This document shows, piece after piece, positions 48,735 to 60,884 of a stretch of 64,000 nt of DNA. The position numbers and the translations under genes were made by a program. This DNA is from Acholoe squamosa (Eukaryota > Annelida > Polychaeta > Phyllodocida > Polynoidae), in assembly GCA_949317995.1 (NCBI GenBank), contig OX439038.1, forward strand, positions 67,233,576 through 67,297,575, read 5' to 3'. A model generated the notes under the pieces. The model was not told where the DNA came from. It saw only the letters and a list, made by a program, of their open reading frames with translations, and did not search any database. Within the stretch, counting starts at the first letter, position 1; each line of letters starts with the position of its first letter.

Positions 48735-49169
48735 ATGGTGTGGTGGGTGCTAGGATATGATATAATCTCAGACATCAGTGTAAGGGCTAAACCCCTGCTT
48801 TGCTGGAGTATTCAGTTAGATTCAGACTGAGTATGGCACCGGTGGCACCATGCCTGAGCCTTGTGCCATACTCATGCTGATCCTTTTTCCCAATGTGTGG
48901 CATTGAAGCAGGCTCAGCATGAGTATGGCATGTCAGGGGAGAGCCTCTAGCAGAGGCTCTCTTGATACTCAGACAGCACAAGGGACTAGGTGAAACTCAG
49001 GCTGATCCTCTTTTTTTCTGTCAGTGCAAGCAAGCTTTAAAGTGCGGTTTTGGGCTTAAATACATGTACATGGGAGCATAAATATCATTCACATACTTCT
49101 ACTGGTCCAATCTGCGAAGTTATACCCTCTATAGAACCGCCATGACCTCTCAATCCCAATGAGACCATC

Positions 49170-49224
49170 CATATTGCTCTCTCTCTCTCTCTGTCTCTCT
49201 CTCTCTCTGTCTCTCTCTCTCTCT
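49170..49224. repeat. (CT)n microsatellite
   Basis: About 55 bp of CT dinucleotides with regular CTGT interruptions. Confidence 0.95.
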
Positions 49225-49879
49225 ATCATTCCAAGAACAGTGAGTCAAAGTATAACATTTGGTTGTTAGATATGTGGCCCATTAGAGTGTCAGACTTCCA
49301 TAGAGCAAGGGCCTGACATTGTACCAAACTACTATTTCTTGGTTAGATTTCAACAATGATCCCATAAGAAGTAGAATCTATCATTTGTTCTATGGTATTA
49401 ATTGATAGTAATCTTTCATATCAATAAAATTCCTTTCATGGTTCTCTACCAAAACAATCTATTTCTAAGTAGGAACAACCTTTGCTTTGCATAGTTCTAA
49501 CTATAATAAAGGAAAATGGAGATATATCGAGCAGATAGACCCAAATACTGCCAAATGATAACAAAATAGAATGTTTAGTTGCTATGGCAACCAAGCTGGA
49601 CCTAAGGCCAGACGTGATACCTCATATCTGAACTGAAAGTCTAAATTAAAGGCATTCAGGAATGTCATAAGAGGACAATATCAAGAAGGTAGATAGGAAT
49701 AGTATATGGTACTTAACAACAGTGATATACCTATGAAATAAATAGAAAATTGTCAAGTAATTCTGGGCACCAAAAGATTAAGGCTACAACCACTCTTTAA
49801 AGCACGCTTGGCACCTAAGGGTTAACATATTACAGGTAATAAACCGCCAGAAATTATAGTATTTGGAAACATACCATAT

Positions 49880-50532
49880 GGGCGATTCCTCCAAATGTGC
49901 CACCTGGGTGGGGGGGGGCAGGGAGTCAAGATGACAAACTCGGCATTACATTTAAAGACTTTATTTTATTGATGGCCCTATAATTTGGCTTTATGAAAAG
50001 GTTCATTCAAGTCGTTAGGTTTTATCGCAGTCGCCATAAAATCACAAAATTGATTCATCACGACCCTTACACATACCTTATGCAACACACTACACCTTCA
50101 AAAATCATCATACTCATTACCAAAGTACATGTCCAAACTAGTTCAATACCGTAGTATGTGTATACAAAAGATTATAACTGTGGCTTGAAAACTTCCAAAA
50201 TTGTCCAATATCTCATATAGCAGAGATTGAGATTTTTCTAATTATTTTTGCATGCAATCTTAACTTTGATCTCAAAGACTCAAAACCTGTAGGATAAGCA
50301 TAAGGATCAATTTACCACACCTTCAACATGTACACTTTTTGAAACAATCATCATTTACCACTTATTTAGTACTTGCTCTGTATAGTTCACTCTCAAAAAT
50401 GATCCGCATGACTCTGTAAGTGGCGTGATGAATCGTCTATGCATTTTAATATCATGGCCACAGTGCCAATACAACCAAACCCAGCAGCAATCTAACACAC
50501 TAAAACAATGAGAGAACATATAGAGGATGTAA

Positions 50533-50588
<56 letters not shown>
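49880..50588. mobile_element. Repeat related to 19243-22170, inserted in unit 1
   Basis: Starts like 19243 (GGGCGATTCC) and shares GACAAACTCGGCATT, TTTATTGATGGCCCTATA and TTTTATCGCAGTCGCC with it. The right edge is a (TA)n tract (50534-50588). Unit 2 lacks the block and reads through at about 58755-58790, so this is an insertion at a TA-rich site. The word ATTCATCACG-CC occurs twice (50052, and inverted at 50422) in place of the word seen in the 19-kb relative. Confidence 0.6.
50534..50588. repeat. (TA)n microsatellite
   Basis: About 55 bp of TA dinucleotides at the edge of the preceding repeat element. Confidence 0.97.
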
Positions 50589-50589
<1 letters not shown>

Positions 50590-50723
50590 CAGCAATACAT
50601 GCAACTGTTACGTGAAAGGGGTTTTGCCTATTGGAAAAAAAATCAAAATGATGGCTAAACTCACTCTCTGTTTGGATTACAACCTTTATAAACCATTACT
50701 CTATATGTATTCCCTCTCTAAAA

Positions 50724-50785
50724 GGTACTACTGCTCCCCCCTCCCGGGCGTACCTTTTACTGTGTTGATCTACAACTCCTCTAAG
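50724..50785. repeat. Second copy of the GTAAAAGGTACGCC word
   Basis: The inverted match to 10801-10835 (GGGCGTACCTTTTAC, TGTTGATCTAC) is preceded by AAAAGGTAC, giving a small palindrome. It is absent from the aligned unit 2 position, so probably part of an insertion. Confidence 0.4.
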
Positions 50786-52922
50786 CACTCTCAACTCCCA
50801 TCCTTGTTCCATCTTTCTTGTGTAAGTTATACCAAGGTATTTGCAGAATAGCCTATTCCTTGGTTCCATAAAAGCTACACCATTATCCTTGTGGATAACC
50901 CTATTGAATTCAAGTAGCATTTTCTTCATTGGATTTGAAGTTAATATATAAGTTATAGTTAAAGAATAACAAGCACCAGCTACAATTTATTCACCTTTTT
51001 TTCAAATTACTGCAATTTTAGACTATGGAGCACATGATATTGTCAGGGCCTCGTTAGCACAACTTTCTGATATCAATGCACCTTTTGTTATATCTTATGA
51101 TGTCAGAACCTTGATAAAAGCTATCACCACCAAGTGTGTGATAAACACAACAGTTTTTTTCCCAAACCTCATTTTTGAAGAGTAATAAAATGATCAACAT
51201 GACAGAGTAATTAAACTTGCAAGAGCTGTTAACCACAAGTGTAATGTTCCTTTGACAAGGCCTTAAATAATCCTAAAGCAATAGACATTAAGTAGCTGAA
51301 CATTTCATTCATAATTCAGTTAGGGGGTGGCACTGTCATCATAACATTGTTTGAAACTGGTTCTTGGAGTATATTCCTTGGCCACATAATGAGATAAAAG
51401 AGTATCAAACATGGGTTCCATTCATGTTATTAAACCCCAGTTGATAATCACAGTTGAATGCTCAATAATGCAAGAAAGAAAAACAGAACTCCGTGATCCA
51501 CTGGGACTTCTTTTATCTGTTCCATGATTAAAGCAGATCCTCAAACTGAAACCACTAATACACAGGATTCTTCAGGGGTTTCTGAGATGCATTGGTGGGT
51601 ACAACCACTTACAGTATTATCAGTTAGAGAATCTGTAGGCATGTGCAATTATAAAGTGCTTATCATCAAGGGAATCAAAAATCATCTTACATATGGAATG
51701 ATATTGAGAGTCATTATCATATCTTTACTAGGATGCATATAATTTATTTTTGAGAGCTGAACCCTACCTTAACCTGGGATATCAAAATTTTGGGTAGTTA
51801 GTTGAGATATAAAATGATAAAACCCATGACACAAAACAGTTACTGTAATTGTACTACATTTTCCGATTCTAAATCCCGCTGAACATTACTTCAGAAATAT
51901 TGACTTTCTAGATAATAATACGGCAAAATCAGGTCTGAATCTTATGCTTCTAGATTCATCAGTCTCTTACTAAGCCTCTAAGGCTGCATATGAACTGGCA
52001 ACTCATAGTTCTATTATGGCCAGATAAGTCCTCTTTTAGACTAAATATATAGCCTTACCGATATAGAGGAATGACTATAGCCATCTTTGGAAAGAGAAGC
52101 ACGCTAATCCTCACTTTCCTCAATGGATACAGTAGGGTATTGATATTGATGTCAGTATCACATGGACCAGAACTGCATGCATGAATGCATTCCATAAACA
52201 TATATGCATGAATCAGCAATGGATATTGACCGGTGTCTTGTTAATATCTAATGCCTAGTGTAAGCCTATAAACAAGACCATTAATTTGTAGCATGTAGTA
52301 AAAGGGCAGTATTGGCTGTGTTGTTTCGATGTATTGTGAATCTGCTTTTCATTTCTTCTCATTCATTTCCCAAATTAATAACTCAATCTAGTTTAATTTT
52401 GATATGATACGAGATGTTCTCGTGAATCACGGTTAAATCAAATTTTATATAACACTAGCGTAAGGACGGTTGGTATCTAATCGTCTCCAGCCTTAATACA
52501 CTGCCGCCAGAGGATTACACCAAAGACTCACAGCTTCTTTCCCATGAGAATGGTCTAGTCATGGTAGGAGGTGTGTGTAATGCCTTTGATCCTATATGGA
52601 CAATGTCTAGGCACGACTGGCTAGTGTCCTGGGGGTAGTTGATACCACCCACCAACTAGGGGAAACTGAAGGAGAGAAGGTGACAAACCCATTAACCCAC
52701 AATAATACCTATGAATAAGATCATAAGAGGTAAAGTACATAGTTATATACAATTTGGTCAGCAGTGGTAGCAGGAGGGAATTTTTAAATGATGTTACAGA
52801 TAATTAACACTATTACGAGATATCCTCCAGAAGCAGAATTCTGATCTGCCTTTTACGCATAATATAAATCCTGTGAGATTGTGATAGACCTGAAGTATGC
52901 ATCAAGATTCAGAGACTGACAA

Positions 52923-53199
52923 GGTCATTATTTATCAACAGGGGGGGTGGTGGGTTTTCACGCGGACGTGCGGAAATTTTTTTCACCCCCCCTCGATGGT
53001 AGTCAAAATATTTTGCGCGCCCCCCCCCCACACCGGAGGCGCGGAGAGTTTTCCCGCCCCTCTTTGATCTATAGTAGCGCGCTGGCTTTTTTGCTAAAAA
53101 AAGGGTTCAAAATTTTTTTAGCCCCCCCCCTCGGGAGGGGTATGAAAATTTTACGCCCCCCGTCAAACCCACCACCCCCCTTGTTGATAAATAATGACC
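52923..53199. mobile_element. 277-bp MITE with GGTCATTATTTATCAAC ends
   Basis: Left GGTCATTATTTATCAACA and right TTGTTGATAAATAATGACC are inverted, followed inward by GGGGGTGGTGGGTTT and its complement. The interior has CpG-rich G/C runs and further weaker inverted similarity. Unit 2 shows an uninterrupted site (GAGCCTGACTAAGG near 59816), proving insertion. Non-autonomous. Confidence 0.85.
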
Positions 53200-53759
53200 A
53201 CTCCCTAAGAGTAAGTACTTCTTCCTGCACTGTGCATTTTAATGAACATACTGTACAAACATTTTTTTCAGAGATGCCACCATTTCTCCCTGTTTTATCA
53301 CAACTGATAAAACACCAAAAATGATTATGATTGTTTTGAACTTGCATACATTGAGAGATAAAGAAAGACTTAGGCATTACTCAAATACTTTTACTTATAA
53401 TAGGCTTGATCCACTTTAGAATATTAAAGGCAGTCTTTATTTGCTCGTCTTTAACTAAGTTCTCTTGTGTGATTACTTGTCCCATTTGTGTTCCATCTCA
53501 GTGTTACATGAGTCATGTTATATTATAAACAGTTTTTTCATGTGGTTTCTATCATATTGGAGCCGGGACAATGAATTAAATCATAACGCTCAAACCATGG
53601 TAGTCTGGACAGTGAAAATGTATTGTAAAAGTAAAAGTCCTAATGCTAACTGGATGTCATATTCATAGGTGAAGAGAAATGCCAATGAGATCAGAATTTG
53701 TTACGTCTCATAATGACTTGATGAGGACTATCACCACCAAGTGTTTATAAATGTATAAT

Positions 53760-54160
53760 TTAATCTGAGCAAAGACCAGCCAAGAGCAGGTATAAAGCAT
53801 CCTTATCATCTCTGAAATATATGCCACTTGGGTTTTGATTTAAAGGATTATTGATGATGACTGTGTATTTCATTCTCATGGTAATTGCCCTGTACACAGG
53901 GAAGTGAAAAATGAGGCTTGAGTTAGTGGGTGTATCTTGATGTAATGACTTCCTTGACAGGACGGATGACAAGCTTCCTTTATTGCCTTTTTTCATGACC
54001 CAACCTGCCATTGATAGAATGAAAAGAAAATGCCTTGCATGTTCAGGCCCTTTCATATCCAATGTCACAGCTTCCTGTATGTTCTGACAGACATAAGTCA
54101 GTGCCCAATCAGAAATCTCTTTGTTTTCCTTTATAAGAATTGGGCACATGCAATTTCCGT
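53760..54160 (-). pseudogene. Exon-like block e2, unit 1
   Basis: An open minus-strand stretch of about 130 codons includes SDWALTYVCQNIQEAVTLDM, a GWVMKKG turn and YTVIIN near the end. The homologue in unit 2 (60563-60884) is also open over more than 100 codons, and the first third shows mainly synonymous changes, more conserved than the flanks. S-D-x3-T-Y-V-C resembles an Ig-like F strand and matches the SDLDGTHVC motif of block e1. An extracellular Ig-like repeat is inferred; no full domain is proven. Confidence 0.4.
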
Positions 54161-54699
54161 ATTTGTAAAGAAACTGGAATATCCAAAGTCAGAGATTGCA
54201 GTTCAGCAGCGCCTTTGCGGTTGCCTACATCTGTAACATTTGTGAGAAATCATAACAAATTGAAGGTGTAGTACCTAAATAATCGCTTTCCAACTGGCAC
54301 ACAATTTAGTTTCCACTATGAACAACTGATTAATGCAGACATAGAGAATAATCTGCATCAAGAACATGACTGTACTTCGTAATTGAAAATGGCATTTATA
54401 CATTTATAAATAAGCTGTGTTAGCTCGGGGTTATGTAGAGGACAAGCCTGGGACTTGGCTGATCCAGTATTATCAATCATATAAATGTAGGCCTAATTAA
54501 AGATGGAGGAATATGTTGATGGTGCGTCCCCTCAAACTGGCTTAAATACTGGAGTCCTCTGTGATATGTATGTATCAATGATTCATTTGGCCCATTAAGG
54601 ATATGGATACTGTGTATTGACTATGGGGTAATTTATGAGGATGTTCATGCATTCAGTGAAATGCCAAGGGGAATTGCTGATAGCAGACAGGAGAGAAAC

Positions 54700-54830
54700 C
54701 CCAGCACGTTTCTCTTCTCCTTTTTTATGTATGGTATCTTGGCCATAATTCCCAGGAGAAATAAAACAGTGGCAAACATGGGTCCCATCCAAGTCACTAG
54801 CTTCAAAGTTGATAATCATACTTGAACGCA
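54700..54830 (-). pseudogene. Exon-like block e1, unit 1
   Basis: A textbook acceptor on the minus strand (CTTCCTTCTTTGCCTGACAG) is followed by an open stretch reading RSSMIINFEASDLDGTHVCH and then CFISPGNYGQDTIHKK. The peptide looks like the E-F strands of an Ig-like domain. The copy in unit 2 (61400-61492) keeps the peptide with GAG instead of CAG at the acceptor. A more decayed third copy is at about 51410-51500. The upstream in-frame Met and hydrophobic run could instead be read as a signal peptide, but the polypyrimidine/AG explanation fits both copies. Confidence 0.4.
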
Positions 54831-55136
54831 CTGTCAGGCAAAGAAGGAAGACACAAGCCCCAATGATCAACTGGTAGCTTCCTGGACAGCTCCATTTGTA
54901 TAGGGGATCAAGCCATCCATAGGCTCTAATAAAAGGGATAACAAATCAAAAGTCATAGAGCAATAGCTAATGTTGTATTCCTCTAGGTGTAGAGGCAAAG
55001 CACCCAGAACAACAGTATTCGGGTTTATTTTGTGAGTATATATGATATGTAATACCTATGCATTATAAGCAGTTTCCCACTCTCTTCTACTCCACTGCTG
55101 TCATGGGGAGCTGCTCATGATGAACCACCCACTTAC

Positions 55137-55258
55137 ATGCTCAATGACTCTGGTTGCTCTTTTTTCCCTGTGAATTGCCCACAACAATGGAGATTATATG
55201 CCCTCCTTAATTCTTCAGATTCACACTCAATATCAGACCTTAGAATTACCGTGGGTAA
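55137..55258 (-). pseudogene. Exon-like block e0 with donor, unit 1
   Basis: A minus-strand open stretch containing SDIECESEELRRAYNLHCCG and QFTGKK ends at GCAT|GTAAGT, a good donor conserved in unit 2 (GTAAGT at 62470-62465). The unit 2 frame is broken by a stop and a small indel. The protein family is not recognised. Confidence 0.3.
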
Positions 55259-55987
55259 CCACACATATTTGCTCACTCAAAATGAATATCTTGGTTCTCA
55301 TCACATTGTCATAGGCATAGATTGATGTATTCTTTCCATACCTTTTCTGATGAAACAATATTTTGTCATAAAACTGCAGAGAATTCTCAAATCTGGTATA
55401 TTATCAGTAGTGAAGAAGGTTAGAATAAAAACAACATTTTTGCAATATTCTCATGTCATTGAACTCTTCAGGAATATGAACACCATGGCTCCGTGAATCA
55501 AACATTTACCAAGTATTTGAGGCAAGTAGAAATATTAACAGAGGAAAAAACACCTTTCCAAATGCATCATCGTTTAGTGATAACAAACAAGTTCTTTCAG
55601 TAGTCCAATGCTGGGTTCTGGTTGTTTTCAATGACAGATGATTTCTGTTCTAATGGAGAACCAATATAATCTAGGACTTGAAATAAGAGTCCTTTACATT
55701 TAGCTATACTGATTGCCATCTGGAACTTGATCTCACATATTATCCACAAACACATCCCTAATCTTGTAAACTGGGTCCCCTGTCACATATGTGACCCATA
55801 CTGGGAAAGGGCACCTTATTCCCCCTCAATTAAGGTCCCTTTTCGCAGATCTTGTCACATATAAAGCACCATATAACTAAAGGGTGTCTAGGCTAAGCAA
55901 AATACAAAACCCATGTTCCCATACCCAGAGCAATATGGTCTAATCAATACTTGTTACTGCTACTACAGATAATCAATGAGTTCATTG

Positions 55988-56291
55988 CACTGAAAACATG
56001 GAAGATCTGAAACTAGTCAGCGGTGACCACTTTAGGTCCTCAAGTTGACGATACCTAAAACTACAACTTTAGGTAGTCAAAATGACGACTTTAGGTCATC
56101 ATCCTGACGACCTAAGTCGTCAGTATGACAACTCTGTACTGTCAGTATTGTCATCCTGATGACTCAGGTTGTCAGGATGATGACCTAAAGTCATCATTTT
56201 GACTACCTAAAGCTGTAGTTTTAGGTATCGTCAACTTGAGGACCTAAAGTGGTCACCGCTGACTAGTTTCGGATCTTCCAGGTTTTCAGTG
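55988..56291. mobile_element. CACTG-ended near-perfect hairpin element
   Basis: CACTGAAAAC at 55988 and GTTTTCAGTG ending at 56291 bound a 304-bp segment whose halves (about 130 bp each) are nearly exact inverted copies, e.g. AGTCAGCGGTGACCACTTTA and its complement. TG lies on both outer sides as a possible 2-bp target duplication. CACTG ends point to the CACTA/Chapaev group. No coding capacity. A related, more diverged element is at 61572-62251. Confidence 0.85.
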
Positions 56292-56719
56292 TGGCATGAA
56301 ATACTCATAGCAGACAATGCATATAAACAGAGGTATCTACATTATACACTTTCCTCCATGTATGTCAAACAGAACCTACATCAAGTCCTGTAAAATGTAC
56401 ACATGATAACCTTTTATCTTTAATTCTGTTTGTTTGGCCTTACCCATCCAAAACTAACCTAGTGTGACATGGAATCCTATTATTCTGTGAAGGCAAATAC
56501 TATGGAGGGAAAATATACCCAACAAAACTAAATTTGCTTAGATCCATGGCAGATTCCTTTCCAGTCACTCCCCTTAATCATGGATAGTTTATGGCATTTG
56601 CCTGGCAAACAGACAACTTTCTATTCCAAATGATTTCAGAAACATTCCAATCAAAACCAATCAAGCTGCAATTAGAGGAGCCAAATGCCCTTTCAATGTT
56701 TCAGACTCCATTGGTTTTC

Positions 56720-56890
56720 AAACAGGACTACCCTCCAAATACCGATTTAGATATAAAATTACACAGCCTGTATAGTGTGATTTGATAGACCAATAACAAT
56801 ACTCGATACCAGTGAACCAACCTTGTGCTATTTCCATTTAGACCAAATAGAAAGTCTGGTCAGAAGCCAATCGGCTGGCTGCCCCACATA
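56720..56890 (-). pseudogene. Exon-like block e4, unit 2
   Basis: Homologue of 44199-44367. LASDQTFYL and NGNSTRLVHWYRVLL are readable, but a one-base deletion separates them and the acceptor reads GTGGG. Decayed. Confidence 0.35.
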
Positions 56891-57689
56891 ACAAAATAAC
56901 ATCAGTCATTTACATTATTTACACAAGCGGTTTGTACCTCCACTAATGGCTCAAGGTGCCTTCCCATGGTCTCCTAAGATGCACTGCTACCCCCCTGACT
57001 CTCATCTATTGGCTGCCCAAAGGCCTCATCTTATTTTTTCTCCTGCTGGCTAGCCAAGGGGGTAGCTGAGGTCTAACAACAGGGGTCGGTGAATATCAAT
57101 ATCAGTTGAAAGATGGAGAGATAAAAGAATTTTCCTTTGTGAGTCATAATAATTATTGTCTTTTTTTAAAATATCAATGGAAATAATGAGGTTCTTTGGG
57201 GCCCCTCCAAGTATTTAGGATGGCATTTTTAAAGAATAGCAATTGTTATCATTTTGAAATGCGCTTCTCTGATCCCTGCCTCTCAGCGAGTCTCAGCTGG
57301 TCCAATTTATCTCTGTCTGTCTAAATCCAGCTGTTTTTAGGAAGTGAAGTATATTCCCATATCTTATGGTTAGAAGCAATATTATTTGATCAATGTACTA
57401 ACATAAGTGATACATGCCATCTCAATGCGACTAAAGCTACAAGAGCAATGAAATAAATGTTCTACGTTAAAAAGTCACAAAAACTAGTGCAGTTGACAGA
57501 ACTGAGATATGAAGGACATAACATAGCTGTTCTCTAATCAAGAAACACCTACTAGCTCTTACATGGTCATCTTAAAGCTTTGTGGGAACTTGCCACCATT
57601 GCAATGATATTAATGAATCAACAAGCTAGACATAAATCTGTGAAGGCAGCTTAATGCATAAGCAACCCCTGTAATTGAACAGAAGCCTG

Positions 57690-57875
57690 TGTGTCTAATT
57701 GGAACAGAAACGGGATATGGATTACAGCAGCACAGCTGGCATTTTCCGAACCACTCTGTGCATCAACTGTGACCCAGATATAGCCACATCCCTCCATGTA
57801 CTTATCTGTATCAGCCTTATAAGGATATGCTTCTTCCATGACCACAGATGGAGGATAATTACCAAGATAGCCATC
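57690..57875 (-). pseudogene. Exon-like block e3, unit 2
   Basis: Open from the acceptor-like TATGTGAG: DGYLGNYPPSVVMEEAYPYK, then GCGYIWVTVDAQSGSENASC. This is the better-preserved copy of block e3. It continues open to 57651. Confidence 0.35.
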
Positions 57876-60562
57876 CTCACATAACAGGGGAATACCTTGA
57901 TAGGGTGCACTTCATCATGAGGTAATTAGCTGTGTCTATCATTTGTCTCCCACCATACAATGACACTGCAACAAGTGGCATGAAAATTGTAAACACAATC
58001 CTGGGATATAATGTGTCTCGAGGAAAATATATATATTCGGTATCATGATAATTGATTCAATTAGGACACAACATGGTCACCAATGATTTAATATTTCTAC
58101 ATTGTCATGGCATTTATATATCATTTGGACAATTCCAAAGAATTATGATAATGGTCTTGAAAGCCTTATGTGACTAGTCACCATATAAAAGTGTTGGAGT
58201 GTGGTAATCCAGTGAACAATTGCCTTTCTTCTTCCACTTGATCATTGTCTCCTGCTCTATAATCCACTACATCCTACATGCAGTAATCACAAAGTAAGTA
58301 TTCAGGGAACCTGGCACCTCTCCCAGGGGGAGGGGGTCATGTCAAGGCAGGGGAGATAATTCCCTGGAGCTTTGACAGTGAGTTTTACAGCTGAAATCCT
58401 TTAAATAGAGAATGCCTAAGGACTCACTGGTAGGTATCTGGGGAGTATGTAAGACCCTGTAGGGCAGGCCGAAGTAACAGGAGTGTCAACCCATCACTTT
58501 GACAATAATGACTAGATAAATGAATTTCAGACCCAAGCAGAGGAAAAAATTAAGTCCATGTCTAAGATCACATGTAATGAAGAACTGGGAATTACTCCTC
58601 AGTCTACAAATTAATTCCACACAATTGGGATAAATGGATTCATGCTACTGGATATTGTTGCTGCTCACAGTGAAAATGTGATTCCAATTATGTGGATACA
58701 TTTCCCTAAAATATTATCGGTAATAAACCACCTGGAATTATAGTTACTGGAATTGTATGTATACATATAGGAATACATCCATCGGTTCCTCTGTTACTTA
58801 AAAGAAAAATCAAAAGTATCACTAAACTCGAGTGCTCTGTATTTGGATTGTATCCTTAAATGCTATTACTCTATAATTTACTCCCTCTCTAACTCACCTA
58901 GGGACTCTACACCCTAGAAATCCTAAGGAAATAAAATGTCTTGGCTTTTCACTTGTAATGATTAGGTGTGAATACCACCTCTATATAAAAGGCTGTGGTA
59001 TCAACAAATGCAGTTGGAATCATGCCATTTCCAAAGACACCGCAATGCATTACATTACTAAAGAAATAGCTTACCCAAAATAGAATCATAGAGCCACAGA
59101 AGGAATGTTCTAGGAAATGGAGTATAGGCTTTAGAAAACCATCAATTTAAAGCTAAATATGGTCATCTGCATTCCACAGGCATAATACATAGTGTGATAT
59201 GAACTTTCTGTACCAAACACAGTGGGGAGTTCAGGCCATATATACTATCTTTAATACACATGTGCATAAATACTGAAGTGAGGTTGAGAAAAATATATGG
59301 ACTGGAATGAAAAATGGTGCAAACTCTATGACGAAATGGTGTTTCTGTTAATGTAATCTGGCTTTAACATCTATGTATATTGTATAGCAATCAGTTCATG
59401 CAAAGGAATTGTGGATTAAAGGGTTCTTTAGTCTATGGGCAGTTGTAACAGGACAGACCTGAACTAGCAAAGTGAGCAAGAGATCCATGATGAAACACAC
59501 AACAGTTTTTTTCTCCAGTCCTTCTTTTTGAAGAGTGATAAAAAAATCAACATGGCAGAGTAATAAAGCATGCAAGGGCTGCTAATCACAAGTGAAATGT
59601 TCCTTTGACAAGGCCTTAAATGATACTACAGCAAAAGACAGTAGTTAGCTGAATATTTCATTCATAATTCAGTTAGGGGTTTGCACTGTCATCATAACCC
59701 TGTTTGAAACTGGTTCTTGGAATCTAGGCCTTGGCCACATAATGAAATATAAGAGTATCGATCATTACCAACAGTTTGATAGGCCTGGAGTATGTTGCAG
59801 CATACATTAAGATTCAGAGCCTGACTAAGGATAAGTATTTTTCTTGCACACTGCATTTTGATGAACATACTGTAGAAAATATTTATTTCAGAGATGCCAC
59901 TGTTGCTCCTTGATATATCATAACCAATAAAATGCCAAGAACAATTACGTTATTGATAGATATACATAGACATAGGCATTACTCGGAAAATTGAAATAGG
60001 TTTTGTCTACTTGAGAATATCTGAGTCTAATATTGTCTTCATGTGCTTGTCCTTAATTAAATTTTTCATGATTTGTCCCATTTGTGTTCCATCTTAGTGT
60101 CACTTGAGTGATTTTATATTATAAATAGTTTTTTTATGTGGTCTCTATCATATTGGAACAGGGACAATTATATAAATGACAATATACTCAAACCATGGTA
60201 GTCTGGGCACTCTAGTACTAGTGAAGATGTATTCATGAAAATTAACATCCTAATGCTAACTGGATTTCATATTGATAGACAAAGAGAAATGCCAATGAAA
60301 TAGCATGAGGTTTAATGCCACTCATTAAATCCTCACTTGATGTACCATGGCATTTATTGTTTATTAAACATGCCAACCTGACAAAACATAAATTTAGTGT
60401 TTTACCACCAAATATAATGATGCCTCGTGATGACTCAATGAGAACTATCACCAACAATTATTGTTCATGAATTTATCATTTTATTTAAACCCTGAACACC
60501 AAAGAGCAGGTAAAAGGTGGAGATAGATCCTCCTCATGTCTGAGGTACATGACACTTGGGTT

Positions 60563-60884
60563 TTAATCCAAAGAACTATTGATGATGACTGTGTACCTGA
60601 CTCTCACAGTAATTGCCCTGTGCACCGGGGAAGTGAAAATGAGGCTTGAGTTCATGAGTGTAGCTTGATGTAATGACTTCCTTGACAGGATGGTCAGCAA
60701 GCTTCCATCCTTGCCTTTCTTCATGACCCAACCTGCCATTGATTGGATGAAAAGAAAATGCCTCACATGTAAGGTCCCTTTCATATCCAATGTCACAGCT
60801 TCTTGTATGTTCTGACAGACATAAGTCAGTGCCCAATCAGAAAGTTGTTTGCTTTCCTTTACAGGAATCAGGCATATGCAACTT
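60563..60884 (-). pseudogene. Exon-like block e2, unit 2
   Basis: A good acceptor (ACTTCTTTATACAG) precedes SCICLIPVKESKQL, then SDWALTYVCQNIQEAVTLDM and GWVMKKGKDGS, ending at a TAA where unit 1 has a Gln codon. The frame is otherwise intact over about 105 codons. Confidence 0.4.

Larger units (their letters stand above)
46786..49144. mobile_element. 2.36-kb inverted-repeat element containing tRNA-like sequences
   Basis: TCTATAGAGGATATAACTT and GCAGATTGGACCAGTA near 46795-46835 are mirrored near 49095-49140, with further weaker inverted similarity for about 130 bp (AAATACATGTATTTAA, GACAGAAAAAAAGA). Inner arms share GAGTATGG/CCATACTC words. There is no transposase. The element lies in the 3.85-kb block missing from unit 2. 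Four tRNA-like sequences sit inside (listed separately). Target duplication not clear. Confidence 0.65.
42422..55645. repeat. Tandem segmental duplication, unit 1
   Basis: Begins at GGAGAACCAATATAATCTAG (42424) and ends where the same words restart at 55651. It aligns in blocks with unit 2: 42.42-42.66 with 55.65-55.96, 43.78-45.99 with 56.29-58.70, 49.84-49.87 and 50.62-50.72 with 58.72-58.89, 51.14-51.42 with 59.48-59.76, 52.87-54.96 with 59.78-61.57, and 55.00-55.64 with 62.34-63.07. Unit 1 is longer because of extra blocks at 45.99-49.84, 49.88-50.60 and 51.42-52.87. Confidence 0.85.

Noticed and set aside
52947..53377. Plus- and minus-strand open frames over 100 codons
   Set aside because: They are created largely by the G/C-run MITE at 52923-53199.
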